64,000 nucleotides of DNA from contig SCFE01000002.1 of assembly GCA_004352715.1 (NCBI GenBank), positions 510,216 through 574,215 on the forward strand, given 5' to 3'. This document shows positions 48,296-58,664 of the stretch, in pieces. Both the position numbers and the translations under genes were made by a program. The stretch comes from Hofstenia miamia (taxonomy: Eukaryota; Xenacoelomorpha; Acoela). Each line of letters opens with the position of its first letter. The stretch's first letter is position 1. A model generated the notes under the pieces. It was given only the letters and a program-made list of their open reading frames with translations. It was not told the origin of the DNA and ran no database searches.

Positions 48296-48753
48296 AAGAT
48301 AAGATAAGATAAGATAAGATATTCTTTATTTAGAGACTTTTATTTACAATTTCAGAAACTGATAAATTCTCTAAATAGCGTCAATAAATGTACAAAAATA
48401 ATAAAAAAGACATGAAATATATACAAGAAAAGCGTCATTTTAGGCTACGGATATTATAGTCTTGTATTAGTAGTATAATCAGTATTATAAAATTTGTAGC
48501 CTATCCAAGCTTTTCCACAGATGAACTTTTGCTTTAGAATTAATTCATTAACACGTTTGCGAAAGTGTTTTACATTTTTAATACATTTGATCTCTTGGGG
48601 GAATTCATTCCATTGCCTTATTGCATTATTTATAAAAGAATTTCGCTTTATTTTAGATTTATACTTGTTTACAGTAAATCTTTTTGTTCTTTCGTTGATC
48701 TTGTTCGAAAATTCTGGGATTTTTATGCAATTATAGGGTGGAAGCAATTTTAC
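48296..48753 (-). mobile_element. CR1/L2-like LINE 3' fragment
   Basis: The (TATCT)n tail at 48296-48321, the 3' UTR and the last about 100 codons of ORF2 (VKLLPPYNCIKIPEFSNKIN, RQWNEFPQEIKCIKNVKHF, GYKFYNTDYTTNTRL) with its stop at 48454. It breaks at an N (48754). Beyond the N, 48755-48798 reads IQYADNT on the opposite strand, a different RT piece. Confidence 0.85.
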
Positions 48754-48797
48754 NGCAATCACACCACATTTAATGTTATACAATATGCTGATAATAC

Positions 48798-49858
48798 GAT
48801 AAGATAAGATAAGATAAGATATTCTATATTTAGAGACTTTTATTTACAATTTCAGAAACTTATAAATTCTCTAAATAGCGTCAATAATGTACAAAAATGA
48901 TAAAAAAGACATGAAATATATATACAAGAAAAGCGTCATTTTAGGTTACGGATATTATAGTCTTGTAGTAGTATAATCAGTATTATAAAATTTGTAACCT
49001 ATCCAAGCTTTTCCACAGATGAACTTTTGCTTTAGAATTAATTCCTTAACACGTTTGCGAAAGTGTTTTACATTTTTAATACATTTGATCTCTTGGGGAA
49101 ATTCATTCCATAAAAGAATTTCGCTTTATTTTAGATTTATACTTGGTTACAGTAAATCTTTTTGTTCTTTCGTTGATCTTGTTCGAAAATTCTGGTATTT
49201 TTATGCAGTTATAGGGTGGAAGCAATTTTACAATTTTATAAAATTTAGTGGCGGTGTTTATTTGAATTAACTGCTTAGGGCTTGGGATTGATTTATAAAT
49301 ACATTTTTTCAAAGCACTAGAATTTCGTTTACAAACATTAATGGCCCATTTATATTGAGTTTCGAGCTTCTTAATTAGTTCTTCGCGTATGTTTGAAAAT
49401 AAAATACTACTATAATTAAAGTGGCTAATTACCAATGAATGGAGAAGTTGTACAATTGCATTTTCTGGTAGTTGCCTTAGAACGTGGCCTATTGTTTTTA
49501 TACCAATAGCAATTTTCTTTTGTAATGATTTAACATGTTCATTAAATAATAAATTTGAGTCAAAAGTAACCCCTAAATATTTAAAAGAAGTAACTTCGGG
49601 AATTTTGGTATTTTTTACTATTAAAATTTTTTTAGGACGATTTTTTTCAAAATTATGAGGCTTAAGTAAACAAAATTCAGTTTTTTCGGCATTAATTCGT
49701 AATTTATGCATTGAAAAGTAATTGCATAATGATCGACAGGTTAACTCAATTTCATTTATTGCTTTATCATCAGATTTGTCTGCATAAAATACATAGGTAT
49801 CATCTGCATATTGTATGAGATTGGTCTTGGTATGATACTTCATATCATTTATATAAAT
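48798..49858 (-). mobile_element. CR1/L2-like LINE 3' fragment with RT palm
   Basis: (TATCT)n tail, 3' UTR and 246 codons of ORF2 including LIQYADDTYVFYAD (catalytic Y-A-D-D), LRINAEKTEFCLL, SFKYLGVTFD and SHFNYSSILFSN. A deletion of about 20 bases near 49110 breaks the C-terminal frame. It is 5' truncated within the RT domain at about 49858 (upstream codons LFIYINDMKYH are still present). Confidence 0.9.
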
Positions 49859-50515
49859 AAACAGTTAGAAGCGGTTTACTTTTTTACTATGTGGACACGG
49901 TTTGGGGTACTTTTTGTACCCCACAGATATTATTGAATAATACAAATAGTTTATTGCTTAAACAAGTTTTACAAAGATGCGAGTTACACAAAACAGTTTC
50001 TCATTTGATCAAATGAAGCATAATCTGATATTCAGCTTTCTTATGCTATTTTGAGGGCCGACCCTGTACAGCAATACTTCGTCATCATAATTGACTCACT
50101 TACACCCTACGCAATATTTTGTAGGAATGAGCAATGGTGTAAGCAGGCCTAATTGTAACACGTATGTTGCGGGCCTACCAGTCCCTATTGGGCCACGGGC
50201 AGGACCGAGGCGAAAAAATCATTATTGTGGGATGTGGAGGGGACTTGGCCGGAAATTCATGAACTACTGTTTGAAGTGAGGCCCAAAAGGCTTTGGCTAC
50301 TTTTGCAAAAGAATATATTTTAAATAATTTCCATGTATATTATGAGTTTGTTTTACGGATCATTACAAGAAATTCTAGCACAAATTGTTGTAGCCCTCTA
50401 ACCGCAAAACAAAATGACGCAATCAATTACATGATAATAAAACATACATGAAATGAATATTGTTTTCTTTCTTAAAAAGCAATTCTAAACTTGAAATAAT
50501 GTGGAATATTTTCGA
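49859..50515. other. Unassigned DNA with a GC-richer patch
   Basis: 50090-50280 is GC-richer than its surroundings and holds a 62-codon frame that I do not recognise. Confidence 0.4.
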
Positions 50516-50579
50516 GCGCAGGTGGTGTAGTGGTAGTATAGCAGCCTTCCAAGCTGTTGATCCGGGTTCGACTCTGACC
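50516..50579 (+). tRNA. tRNA-Gly(UCC)-like, cut by an assembly gap
   Basis: Begins GCGCAGGTGGTGTAGTGG, with a D-arm, an anticodon arm (GCAGC stem, loop CTTCCAA with anticodon TCC) and the B-box GGGTTCGACTC. The 3' acceptor half lies in the gap starting at 50580. The T-stem TCCGG/TCTGA has one mismatch (C-T) and one G-T pair, so this may be a decayed tRNA or a tRNA-derived SINE head. Confidence 0.65.
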
Positions 50580-51579
50580 NNNNNNNNNNNNNNNNNNNNN
50601 NNNNNNNNNNNNNNNNNNNNNNNNNNNNNNNNNNNNNNNNNNNNNNNNNNNNNNNNNNNNNNNNNNNNNNNNNNNNNNNNNNNNNNNNNNNNNNNNNNNN
50701 NNNNNNNNNNNNNNNNNNNNNNNNNNNNNNNNNNNNNNNNNNNNNNNNNNNNNNNNNNNNNNNNNNNNNNNNNNNNNNNNNNNNNNNNNNNNNNNNNNNN
50801 NNNNNNNNNNNNNNNNNNNNNNNNNNNNNNNNNNNNNNNNNNNNNNNNNNNNNNNNNNNNNNNNNNNNNNNNNNNNNNNNNNNNNNNNNNNNNNNNNNNN
50901 NNNNNNNNNNNNNNNNNNNNNNNNNNNNNNNNNNNNNNNNNNNNNNNNNNNNNNNNNNNNNNNNNNNNNNNNNNNNNNNNNNNNNNNNNNNNNNNNNNNN
51001 NNNNNNNNNNNNNNNNNNNNNNNNNNNNNNNNNNNNNNNNNNNNNNNNNNNNNNNNNNNNNNNNNNNNNNNNNNNNNNNNNNNNNNNNNNNNNNNNNNNN
51101 NNNNNNNNNNNNNNNNNNNNNNNNNNNNNNNNNNNNNNNNNNNNNNNNNNNNNNNNNNNNNNNNNNNNNNNNNNNNNNNNNNNNNNNNNNNNNNNNNNNN
51201 NNNNNNNNNNNNNNNNNNNNNNNNNNNNNNNNNNNNNNNNNNNNNNNNNNNNNNNNNNNNNNNNNNNNNNNNNNNNNNNNNNNNNNNNNNNNNNNNNNNN
51301 NNNNNNNNNNNNNNNNNNNNNNNNNNNNNNNNNNNNNNNNNNNNNNNNNNNNNNNNNNNNNNNNNNNNNNNNNNNNNNNNNNNNNNNNNNNNNNNNNNNN
51401 NNNNNNNNNNNNNNNNNNNNNNNNNNNNNNNNNNNNNNNNNNNNNNNNNNNNNNNNNNNNNNNNNNNNNNNNNNNNNNNNNNNNNNNNNNNNNNNNNNNN
51501 NNNNNNNNNNNNNNNNNNNNNNNNNNNNNNNNNNNNNNNNNNNNNNNNNNNNNNNNNNNNNNNNNNNNNNNNNNNNNNN
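50580..51579. other. 1000-base assembly gap
   Basis: Exactly 1000 Ns, so probably a nominal length. Translations running through it are artefacts. Confidence 0.95.
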
Positions 51580-51998
51580 CCATAAGCGTTGTTAGTATAA
51601 TTAAAAATAGCAGGATACTTTTCGTAAATGGTTAGCAGCAATTTTTCACGGTCAATACAATTAAAAGCATTTTTGAAATCAACTTTGAAAAGCACAAAAT
51701 TATCGTCATCAATTGAGTTTATGTAATTCCGAACTGCATGGGCGGCTGATTCACATCCTTTCGGCACTCCATATCCAAGTTGCACATTCTTGTAGCTTGC
51801 AATACGTTCATTTTTTACTAAAAAGCCAGCACATTTAGACGCTAGCCGTCTGAAAGTGTTTCCCACGGCAATAGGTCGAACTCCTCCGTCCTTTTTATTC
51901 AAAGCAGTTAAATTAGCCCCAAAAAACACTGGTCGCACACAAACAGGCACATTACCATGAAGAATGATATTTACAAAATCAGTTAGTTTTTGTATCAT
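51580..51998 (-). CDS. Reverse transcriptase N-terminal part, distinct non-LTR family
   Basis: An open minus-strand frame of about 139 codons, running into the gap. Motifs: VRPVFFGANLTALNKKDGG, RPIAVGNTFRRLASKCA (RT blocks 1-2), LGYGVPKGCESAAHAVRNYI, and FKVDFKNAFNCIDREKLL with the first catalytic Asp (VDFKNAFN). The A-D-D block would be in the gap. This family (D-G-G-x-R-P-I-A-V-G) is unlike the neighbouring CR1/L2-like elements; I cannot assign its clade. The part seen is uninterrupted, so it may be young. It is probably internal to a longer ORF; the ATG at 51996-51998 is only the first one in frame. Confidence 0.7.
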
Positions 51999-52074
51999 AT
52001 ATTGATTTTGTAAATTACATAAATATTTTGATTAAATTGTAGTTTTATGTTACTAGAAGATTCCAAAAACAGGT

Positions 52075-52520
52075 TGTTGAATAATTATGAAATTTGTATC
52101 CTAACCATGATTAACCTGAGATATACTTTTGATTAAGGTAAAATTTTATTTGCTTCCTAAAATCTCAGTTTTTTAATGTTTTATTTCTTTGGGCAATGAA
52201 TTCCATATTCATCATAAATGTGAACAACCTTTTAGCTTATTTTATATTGTGATTGTTTTAAAATCTTTGTAATGTTGATTGTCTAAATCTCTTTAGAGTT
52301 CTGTTTATGAATAACACCTGGGATAGAAATCGTATTATGAAGTGATAAGTTCCTTATTATTTTAAAAAAGTCAAACATTTTGAAACATTTAGTGCCCCTC
52401 TGAATTGCACATCAAGTTTCTTAAAAAGCGTCCTTTATATCAGTAAATAATATATTTGCATAATTTAGATGATTCTTATAAGTGCATGCAAAATTCAATT
52501 ACGCCCAAACTGGTAATTGC
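52075..52520 (-). pseudogene. Very old CR1/L2-like LINE 3' remnant
   Basis: GAAATTTGTATCCTAACCATG and ATACTTTTGATTAAGGTA at 52088-52142 and GGGCAATGAATTCCAT near 52190 match, with many changes, the conserved C-terminal coding stretch of the LINEs at 48-53 kb. No frame survives. Confidence 0.45.
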
Positions 52521-53036
52521 ATTAATTTAGCTTAGAATAAAAAATTACTCATACGTACTTGAAATTAGATAGGCTTAAACATTAACCAGGTGCTCTAAAT
52601 TCTAAATCAATAAAAAAGTTTAAAAGCTCCATGAATTTATCATTTGTTTTAACAATATCAAAATATTGTTTTAACATAATACAAAGAATTACTAATGTGG
52701 CATTGAATAATCGCCTTTAAATCATCATAGAAGCGATGAACAACATGTTTTAAGTATTAGATGTCTGGAATAACTGAGTTTAGATCAGTTTAAACGATTC
52801 TAGAATCTAGATACTCTAATCATCATTTGCCGTGTTCGCTGCCGCACTTAGCAGGTCACAAGTATACATTTGGATAGCAAACAAAATACAAGATAAGATA
52901 AGATATTCTATATTTAGAGACTTATTTACAATTTCAGAAACTGATAAGTTCACTAAATAGCGTCAATAATGTACAAAAATAATAAAAAAAAGACATGAAA
53001 TATATACAAGAAAAGCGTCATTTTAGGCTACGGATA

Positions 53037-55596
53037 TTATAGTCTTGTAGTAGTATAATCAGTATTATTATATTATAAAATTTGTAGCCTATCCAAGCTT
53101 TTCCACAGATGAACTTTTGCTTTAGAATTAATTCCTTAACACGTTTGCGAAAGTGTTTTACATTTTTAATACATTTGATCTCTTGGGGAAATTCATTCCA
53201 TTGCCTTATTGCATTATTTATAAAAGAATTTCGTTATATTTTAGATTTATACTTGTTTACAGTAAATCTTTTTGTTCTTTGTTGATCTTGTTCGAAAATT
53301 CTGGGATTTTTATGCAATTATAGGGTGGAAGCAATTTTACAATTTTATAAAATTTAGTGGCGGTATTTATTTGAATTAACTGCTTNNNNNNNNNNNNNNN
53401 NNNNNNNNNNNNNNNNNNNNNNNNNNNNNNNNNNNNNNNNNNNNNNNNNNNNNNNNNNNNNNNNNNNNNNNNNNNNNNNNNNNNNNNNNNNNNNNNNNNN
53501 NNNNNNNNNNNNNNNNNNNNNNNNNNNNNNNNNNNNNNNNNNNNNNNNNNNNNNNNNNNNNNNNNNNNNNNNNNNNNNNNNNNNNNNNNNNNNNNNNNNN
53601 NNNNNNNNNNNNNNNNNNNNNNNNNNNNNNNNNNNNNNNNNNNNNNNNNNNNNNNNNNNNNNNNNNNNNNNNNNNNNNNNNNNNNNNNNNNNNNNNNNNN
53701 NNNNNNNNNNNNNNNNNNNNNNNNNNNNNNNNNNNNNNNNNNNNNNNNNNNNNNNNNNNNNNNNNNNNNNNNNNNNNNNNNNNNNNNNNNNNNNNNNNNN
53801 NNNNNNNNNNNNNNNNNNNNNNNNNNNNNNNNNNNNNNTAGATTATATTTTTGCATGTGATCGTAAATTTGATCCGATAAAAATCTCTCAAATATTTTAC
53901 TATGTGGGGAAGTTACCGAGATTGGTCTATAATTGGAGGCAATATTTTCATCATGTTTTTTAAAAACCGCTGTTACATGAGATTTTTTTAGAACATCAGG
54001 AAAAATTTTTGTTTTGATGCACTCATTGAAAATAAAATTTAGTGGTTTACTAATAATTGACGCAATTTCTTTCAAAATCCAGGCAGGTACTTTTGCTGTG
54101 CCATTTGATTTATTCGATTTGAGTTTTTTTACTGCTTTAATCATCTCATAAGTAGTAGTATATCTGAATTTAAAAATTGGAATACTATTTTTCTATGGAG
54201 AATTAAATTCAATATGTTCGCCTGCATAATTTCCCAAGTTGATAAAAGTTTCGTTTAAGATATTAGCGATTTTTATGGGGGCATCTTGCAGGTTTCCATC
54301 ATGGTCCTTAATTGCATCAATGTCGCCCATACATTTTTTCTGAGAATTGGTCAATTTATTGATAAACCTCCATTTGTTTCTTTGATTTAATCCGTTGAAA
54401 ATATTTTTAGAATAAATATTTTGCGCTTTTCGAATAGTTACATTACAAATATTTCTGGCCTTTTTGTAACGGCTAAAACTTTCGCTGGTTTTTAGTAGTA
54501 GGTACTCTTTATGAGCTTGATTTTTATTTGTTATGCATTGCTTACACTTAGAATCAATCCAAGGTTTACCATCATTAGATTTTTTCAAAGAAGAATTAGA
54601 TAGAATTTTTTTTGTGGGCAAAAGATATCATAAAAATATTCAAGCTTAATTAGCATACTGTTTGGCTCAGAGGCTGAATATACATCATTCCAATCTTGTA
54701 CGCTTAGCTCAGATTTAAGTTTATAAATATTTTCTCTAGAATGGTCACGGATAAAAATCCATTCTTGAATTATTCTAGTAGTATCCTTAGGCACTTGTAT
54801 TGCAATAATGCAATGATCAGAAAATGGGAATTCTCCACAGTAAAAACTATAGTTATCTTTATTATCTGTAGTAATGATATGATCAATAAGCGTGCTAGAA
54901 GTGGATACATTTCTTGTAGGTAGGACTGTGTTCGACGAAAATAAATTAAAAGTGTTTAATAAAAGATCTAGTTTTTCTTTTTCGCGATGATTGAAGTAAT
55001 TTAAATTCCAATCGCCCATTAATATGACATCTTTGTTTTCAGAACACGCAGAAGATAACTCGGCCTCGATTTGATTAAAAAATTCATTGAGGTAGTTTTT
55101 TGAGGGGCAGTAAGACACATTAATTAATTGTTTTTTTTAAAGTAGAATCTTTACTTGGATTGTTTATTTCGATCCATAAGCTTTCAAATTTTGAATCAAT
55201 TGATGAAAAGTCATTTCTTAATTTAGGTCGGTAAATTTTTGGAATAAGAAAAAGAACACCACCACCTTTAGTTTTGCATAATAAATTATTAGGTGCTCTA
55301 TCTTTGCGAAAAAGTCTGTATATTTTATCATTAAATGTCCACATGTTGTTGGAATCATTGGCCGTTAGCCAAGATTCTGTTATGCCTATTATTGTTTCGT
55401 GCTTGAATTCTTGCATAAATTGAATAAACTGATAATGCTTATTGGCTAAATTCTGAAAGTTTACATGTACATAATTTGTGCTTTTAGTATTATTATTAAG
55501 TTTTAAGATAAATTCTTCATAATTATAATCAGGGCCTGGGTTACATTCGATTCCTTGAGTAACTAAAAGGATAAAGAGGAAAGTTTGTATACTCAA
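53037..55596 (-). pseudogene. LINE ORF2: 2A-like N-terminus, APE endonuclease, reverse transcriptase
   Basis: Starts MSIQTFLFILLVTQ then GIECNPGP (a 2A-like ribosome-skipping motif, residues 15-22). The endonuclease follows with VHVNFQNLANK, GITESWL, LMGDWNLNYF, LIDHIITTD and FSDHCIIAIQVP (its active-site Glu, Asp, Asn and His). Then a linker (WIDSKCKQC) and the RT start AVKKLKSNKSNGTAKVPAWI, YRPISVTSPHSKIFER. The RT core is in the gap 53386-53838. The C-terminus resumes at LIQINTATKFYKIV. Lesions: frameshift at T8 (55130-55137), frameshift at T8 (about 54605-54612), in-frame TAG at about 54192-54194, one base lost near 53280 and a small insertion near 53070. The target-primed reverse transcription enzyme is therefore not producible from this copy as assembled. 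Confidence 0.88.
53386..53838. other. Assembly gap inside LINE ORF2
   Basis: 453 Ns that would hold the RT catalytic palm. A full-length ORF2 would need considerably more than 151 codons between the flanking motifs, so the gap length may be underestimated. Confidence 0.8.
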
Positions 55597-55682
55597 GGTA
55601 TTTTCAAATTTTAGACAGCATAAATTACATATGCATATATATAGTTATATCCGTAGCCTGAGAGTCGTAAAATTACACATAT

Positions 55683-56714
55683 TTAAATATAAAGTAAAAA
55701 GTTTCTTAGCTTTGATATTTCTGCTGTAGTTAATTGCGGCGGCTTTGCGGTAACTTCTGCGTAGCTTCTGTAATTATTGCGGTGGAAACTCGGCGTGATA
55801 ATCGGCAAAGTGGCGGGGTGTTGTTGAGCATCATACTGTGATTTCTTTGATTGGAAACGCGGTTGGAATGAGGTTTGCGGTCGCGGTGATTGATCAAAAG
55901 AGGCTTTGATACACCGGGCAAGATTTCCGTAGCCTGCGTTAGATAAATGTACCCCATCTTTTGCGAAATATTTTTCAATAATCTGTTTACCCAAATAAAA
56001 AGAATTATAACTGTGAAAAATTTCATACTCCAAGTTTTTCGAATTTTGTTGGATAAGGAGATTTAGTTCCATGGCCTTCTTGGTTAATCGATTGCAATGA
56101 GGGAATGGTGCCACTTCTCCTAAGTAGAGCTTAGCAGACGGAAAAGAAGCACGGACAGCATTAACTAGATCTTTAAACATTGAAGTATACTCAGTTCTAT
56201 TCTTCATAATATCATTCCTTCCGACTGTAATGACTATGTCCTTTACGTTGGCAGTGCATTGGTACTTCTTGACTAAATCGGTAATTACATCAATAGTGGC
56301 ACCTCGGTAAGAATGTACAGCAACTGTTCGTTTTCTGATCAGACCAGGAGCTCGTAAATATTTAAACATCGAAGTACCAATGAATAGAATGTCGGCATCA
56401 CTTTTGAGTTTTTTTGGCTGTCGTTCTTTGAGTGTGGGGGTCTTCAAATGTGATTCACAATCCACTGTCTGCTGTTCACTGTTTGATACTGTAGGGTTGA
56501 CTTGAATTTCTTGATTCAACTGTATAGCAGTATCTTCCTGTAGTTCGTAAAGCAGCTTATGAATGGTAAGTAAATCCTCTTTGGAAAGATTGCTGAAAGG
56601 TGCGAGTAACTTTGCAGATGTAATGCGGCTCCGTTCTCCCGTTATGAAATCCTCACTACCGAGAGAACGAATTAAAGCGCGCTCGGAGGGACCGACTGAA
56701 CGCGACGGAATCAT
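55683..56714 (-). CDS. LINE ORF1 protein with SGNH esterase domain
   Basis: An intact 343-codon ORF. Residues about 100-265 form an SGNH/GDSL-hydrolase domain: block I DADILFIGTSMFKYLR (GTS in place of GDS), block III VITVGRNDIM (G-x-N-D), and block V YFAKDGVHLSNAGYGNLARC with the Asp-x-x-His pair. Esterase ORF1 proteins are known from CR1/L2-clade LINEs, where they are thought to act in RNP assembly or membrane/lipid contacts. The N-terminus (residues 1-95) contains a Leu-rich helix (LSKEDLLTIHKLLYELQED) that might trimerise. The C-terminus is Gln/Pro/Arg-rich and basic (RPQTSFQPRFQSKK), suited to RNA binding. No zinc knuckle is seen. Catalytic Ser, Gly/Asn, Asp and His all appear present. 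Confidence 0.8.
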   Translation of the reverse strand: MIPSRSVGPSERALIRSLGSEDFITGERSRITSAKLLAPFSNLSKEDLLTIHKLLYELQEDTAIQLNQEIQVNPTVSNSEQQTVDCESHLKTPTLKERQPKKLKSDADILFIGTSMFKYLRAPGLIRKRTVAVHSYRGATIDVITDLVKKYQCTANVKDIVITVGRNDIMKNRTEYTSMFKDLVNAVRASFPSAKLYLGEVAPFPHCNRLTKKAMELNLLIQQNSKNLEYEIFHSYNSFYLGKQIIEKYFAKDGVHLSNAGYGNLARCIKASFDQSPRPQTSFQPRFQSKKSQYDAQQHPATLPIITPSFHRNNYRSYAEVTAKPPQLTTAEISKLRNFLLYI

Positions 56715-57429
56715 CGTTAAGTTGCACTTCTTCGACGAGAGTGGGTTTGTTTGAATGTTTCCAAGTGTTTCTTTGAACAGCTTGTTATTATTTTTATCAG
56801 AACTTCACATTTGTTTGCCTTCTTCCTTTATTGCCATTCTTAGTTTTTTCGCTGCGTGATTTGAGATTAGTCAATTCCAAAAAACTATGTTAACATACCC
56901 GAGAACCTCAAATCTGTAACGTGCATCATATTATTTAGTCATTTCGTAGCAGTAGAATTGCAATTCGATAGCAGCCCATCATCTGAAAAGTGCATCACTG
57001 ATATCTTGCAGCTAAATTCTCAGAATTAATAGCATTAATTTCATGAAAAACTATTAATTTCAGAACTGGTTTGAGGCGAGTTCAAGAACTTATTAGAAGT
57101 AAAATTTTTTCATATGCTGGCTTCGCCTCTCGCAGATTTAAAAATTTTGCGGCGTTCGGAAACAAGCAAGAAAATTTACCACTAGTTTCAGCAATTTCCG
57201 GATATCATATTGAATTTTAGCAGCCAAATGCCGCAAGTGTACGTTGACTCAATGTATGTGTAAACAGCAACTGGCAACACGTGAAAGGATTTGTGTTGCA
57301 CTCACATTCAATTCAGAAAGCAACACCGTGATTCACTGAGCTTTTTGACAGGGAAATTGGGCCAAATCAGGATTGAGGCTAATATTCTAATTGAAAAATA
57401 TTTACATGAGAAAAAGAAAAATTTACTTT

Positions 57430-58290
57430 AAAACTTTGGAAATATTAAAAAACATTGTTTTTTAAATGGAGGGGGTAATTCATTCCATAAGTCAATACAA
57501 AAATTAGTAAATGAGTTCTTCAGTATATTTTTCTTAAATTTTAGTATTCTATAAGAATTTGTTCTTAAGTGTATTTTAATTAGTATTTTGTCTCTTGGCT
57601 TCAATTTGAAAAATACTTCTGGAGATTTTAGTTTTTGTAAATATTCTAATGAAAATAAATATAGTTATCTTCTATAATTGTAGCTTGCTTTCTTCTTTCA
57701 CAGATGGTATTGATGCTCCAATTAAAAATTGTTTCTAGTTTGATCTTCATTCTTTTATTAAGAATTGTTAATAAACAGACTGTATAAGTAATGACGCAAT
57801 ATATTATATATATATAATTTTATTAGAGTAATTTTCCAATAACAGGTATGATTGCGGCAAATATATAACAGTTAAAATAGGTATGACTCTTTGAATTTTA
57901 GATAGTGGCTTGATTCCGTGTATCATTTTCTGCATTATTTTGTTGACTTCGACTTTAAATGTTAACTTATTGTCAAAGATTATTCCTAAATATTTAATTT
58001 TTGTCTCTTCTTGTATAATATTACTGTGTATTTTTAACATTAATTTTTCAGTCTTGTTAGAATTATTTAACACCAGTCTAGTCTTGCCAACATTTAATTT
58101 CATTTTATTTTTTTCAAAGTATAATATTGCAGTTTGTAGTGCGCTTAATAAATCACAAAAGGTGGTTGAATACAGCAGTGTGTCATCTGCATATTGGACA
58201 AATTTTATGTTTTCAATAAAATTGATGTCATTAACATAAATATTAAATATTAATGGCCCTAGAACTGAGCCTAGACGTATTCCTTTATAT
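57430..58290 (-). pseudogene. Second non-LTR reverse transcriptase remnant
   Basis: On the minus strand from 58290: GSVLGPLIFNIYVNDINFIE, KFVQYADDTLLYS (catalytic block), ILYFEKNKMKLNVGKTRLVL, IKYLGIIFDNKLTFKVEVNK; farther on, LWNELPPPFKKQ near 57470. Jockey/CR1-like, but diverged from the element at 53-57 kb; stops and shifts after about 57850. Confidence 0.8.
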
Positions 58291-58664
58291 AATTATTAGT
58301 TTATAAGAGATTTCATCGTTTACTTTTACATATTGTTATGGTGGAAGGGAATTCTAAAGTTAAGGCGTAGCAAAATTAAATTTTGGCGACATAGGAAGAC
58401 TGTGGCAAACATAAAATGATGGAATTCGGAGCACACGGACGATTATAATTAGAGTGAATTATTATAAATTTTGGAGATACTTATATGTCAGTGTCAGTAT
58501 GAGAGCTTTGAAGCTTATTTTCAGTAGAATTGGAAGCCAATGAAAATCATGAAGCAGTAAATTAGCACAGAACGGGTACCGAACCAGACATAAATTAACT
58601 TGGTTGCATATTATTTCTGGTTAGTATTGCGGGATGGTAATGTACAGTGAATTTGCTTAGACTA
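58291..58664. other. Non-coding DNA
   Basis: No supported feature before the (AT)n at 58665. Confidence 0.5.

Larger units (their letters stand above)
52889..57380 (-). mobile_element. Nearly complete CR1/L2-like non-LTR retrotransposon
   Basis: Read on the minus strand: probable 5' UTR (about 57380-56715), ORF1 (56714-55683), an 86-base spacer, ORF2 (55596 to about 53037, with a 453-base gap at 53386-53838), a short 3' UTR and a (TATCT)n tail at 52889-52907. Only a few lesions interrupt it, two of them in T8 runs. The order esterase ORF1, then APE endonuclease plus RT ORF2, then a microsatellite tail, is that of CR1/L2-type elements. The same 3' end and tail occur at 48296, 48798 and, diverged, at 30169. 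The 5' boundary is not determined. Confidence 0.85.
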
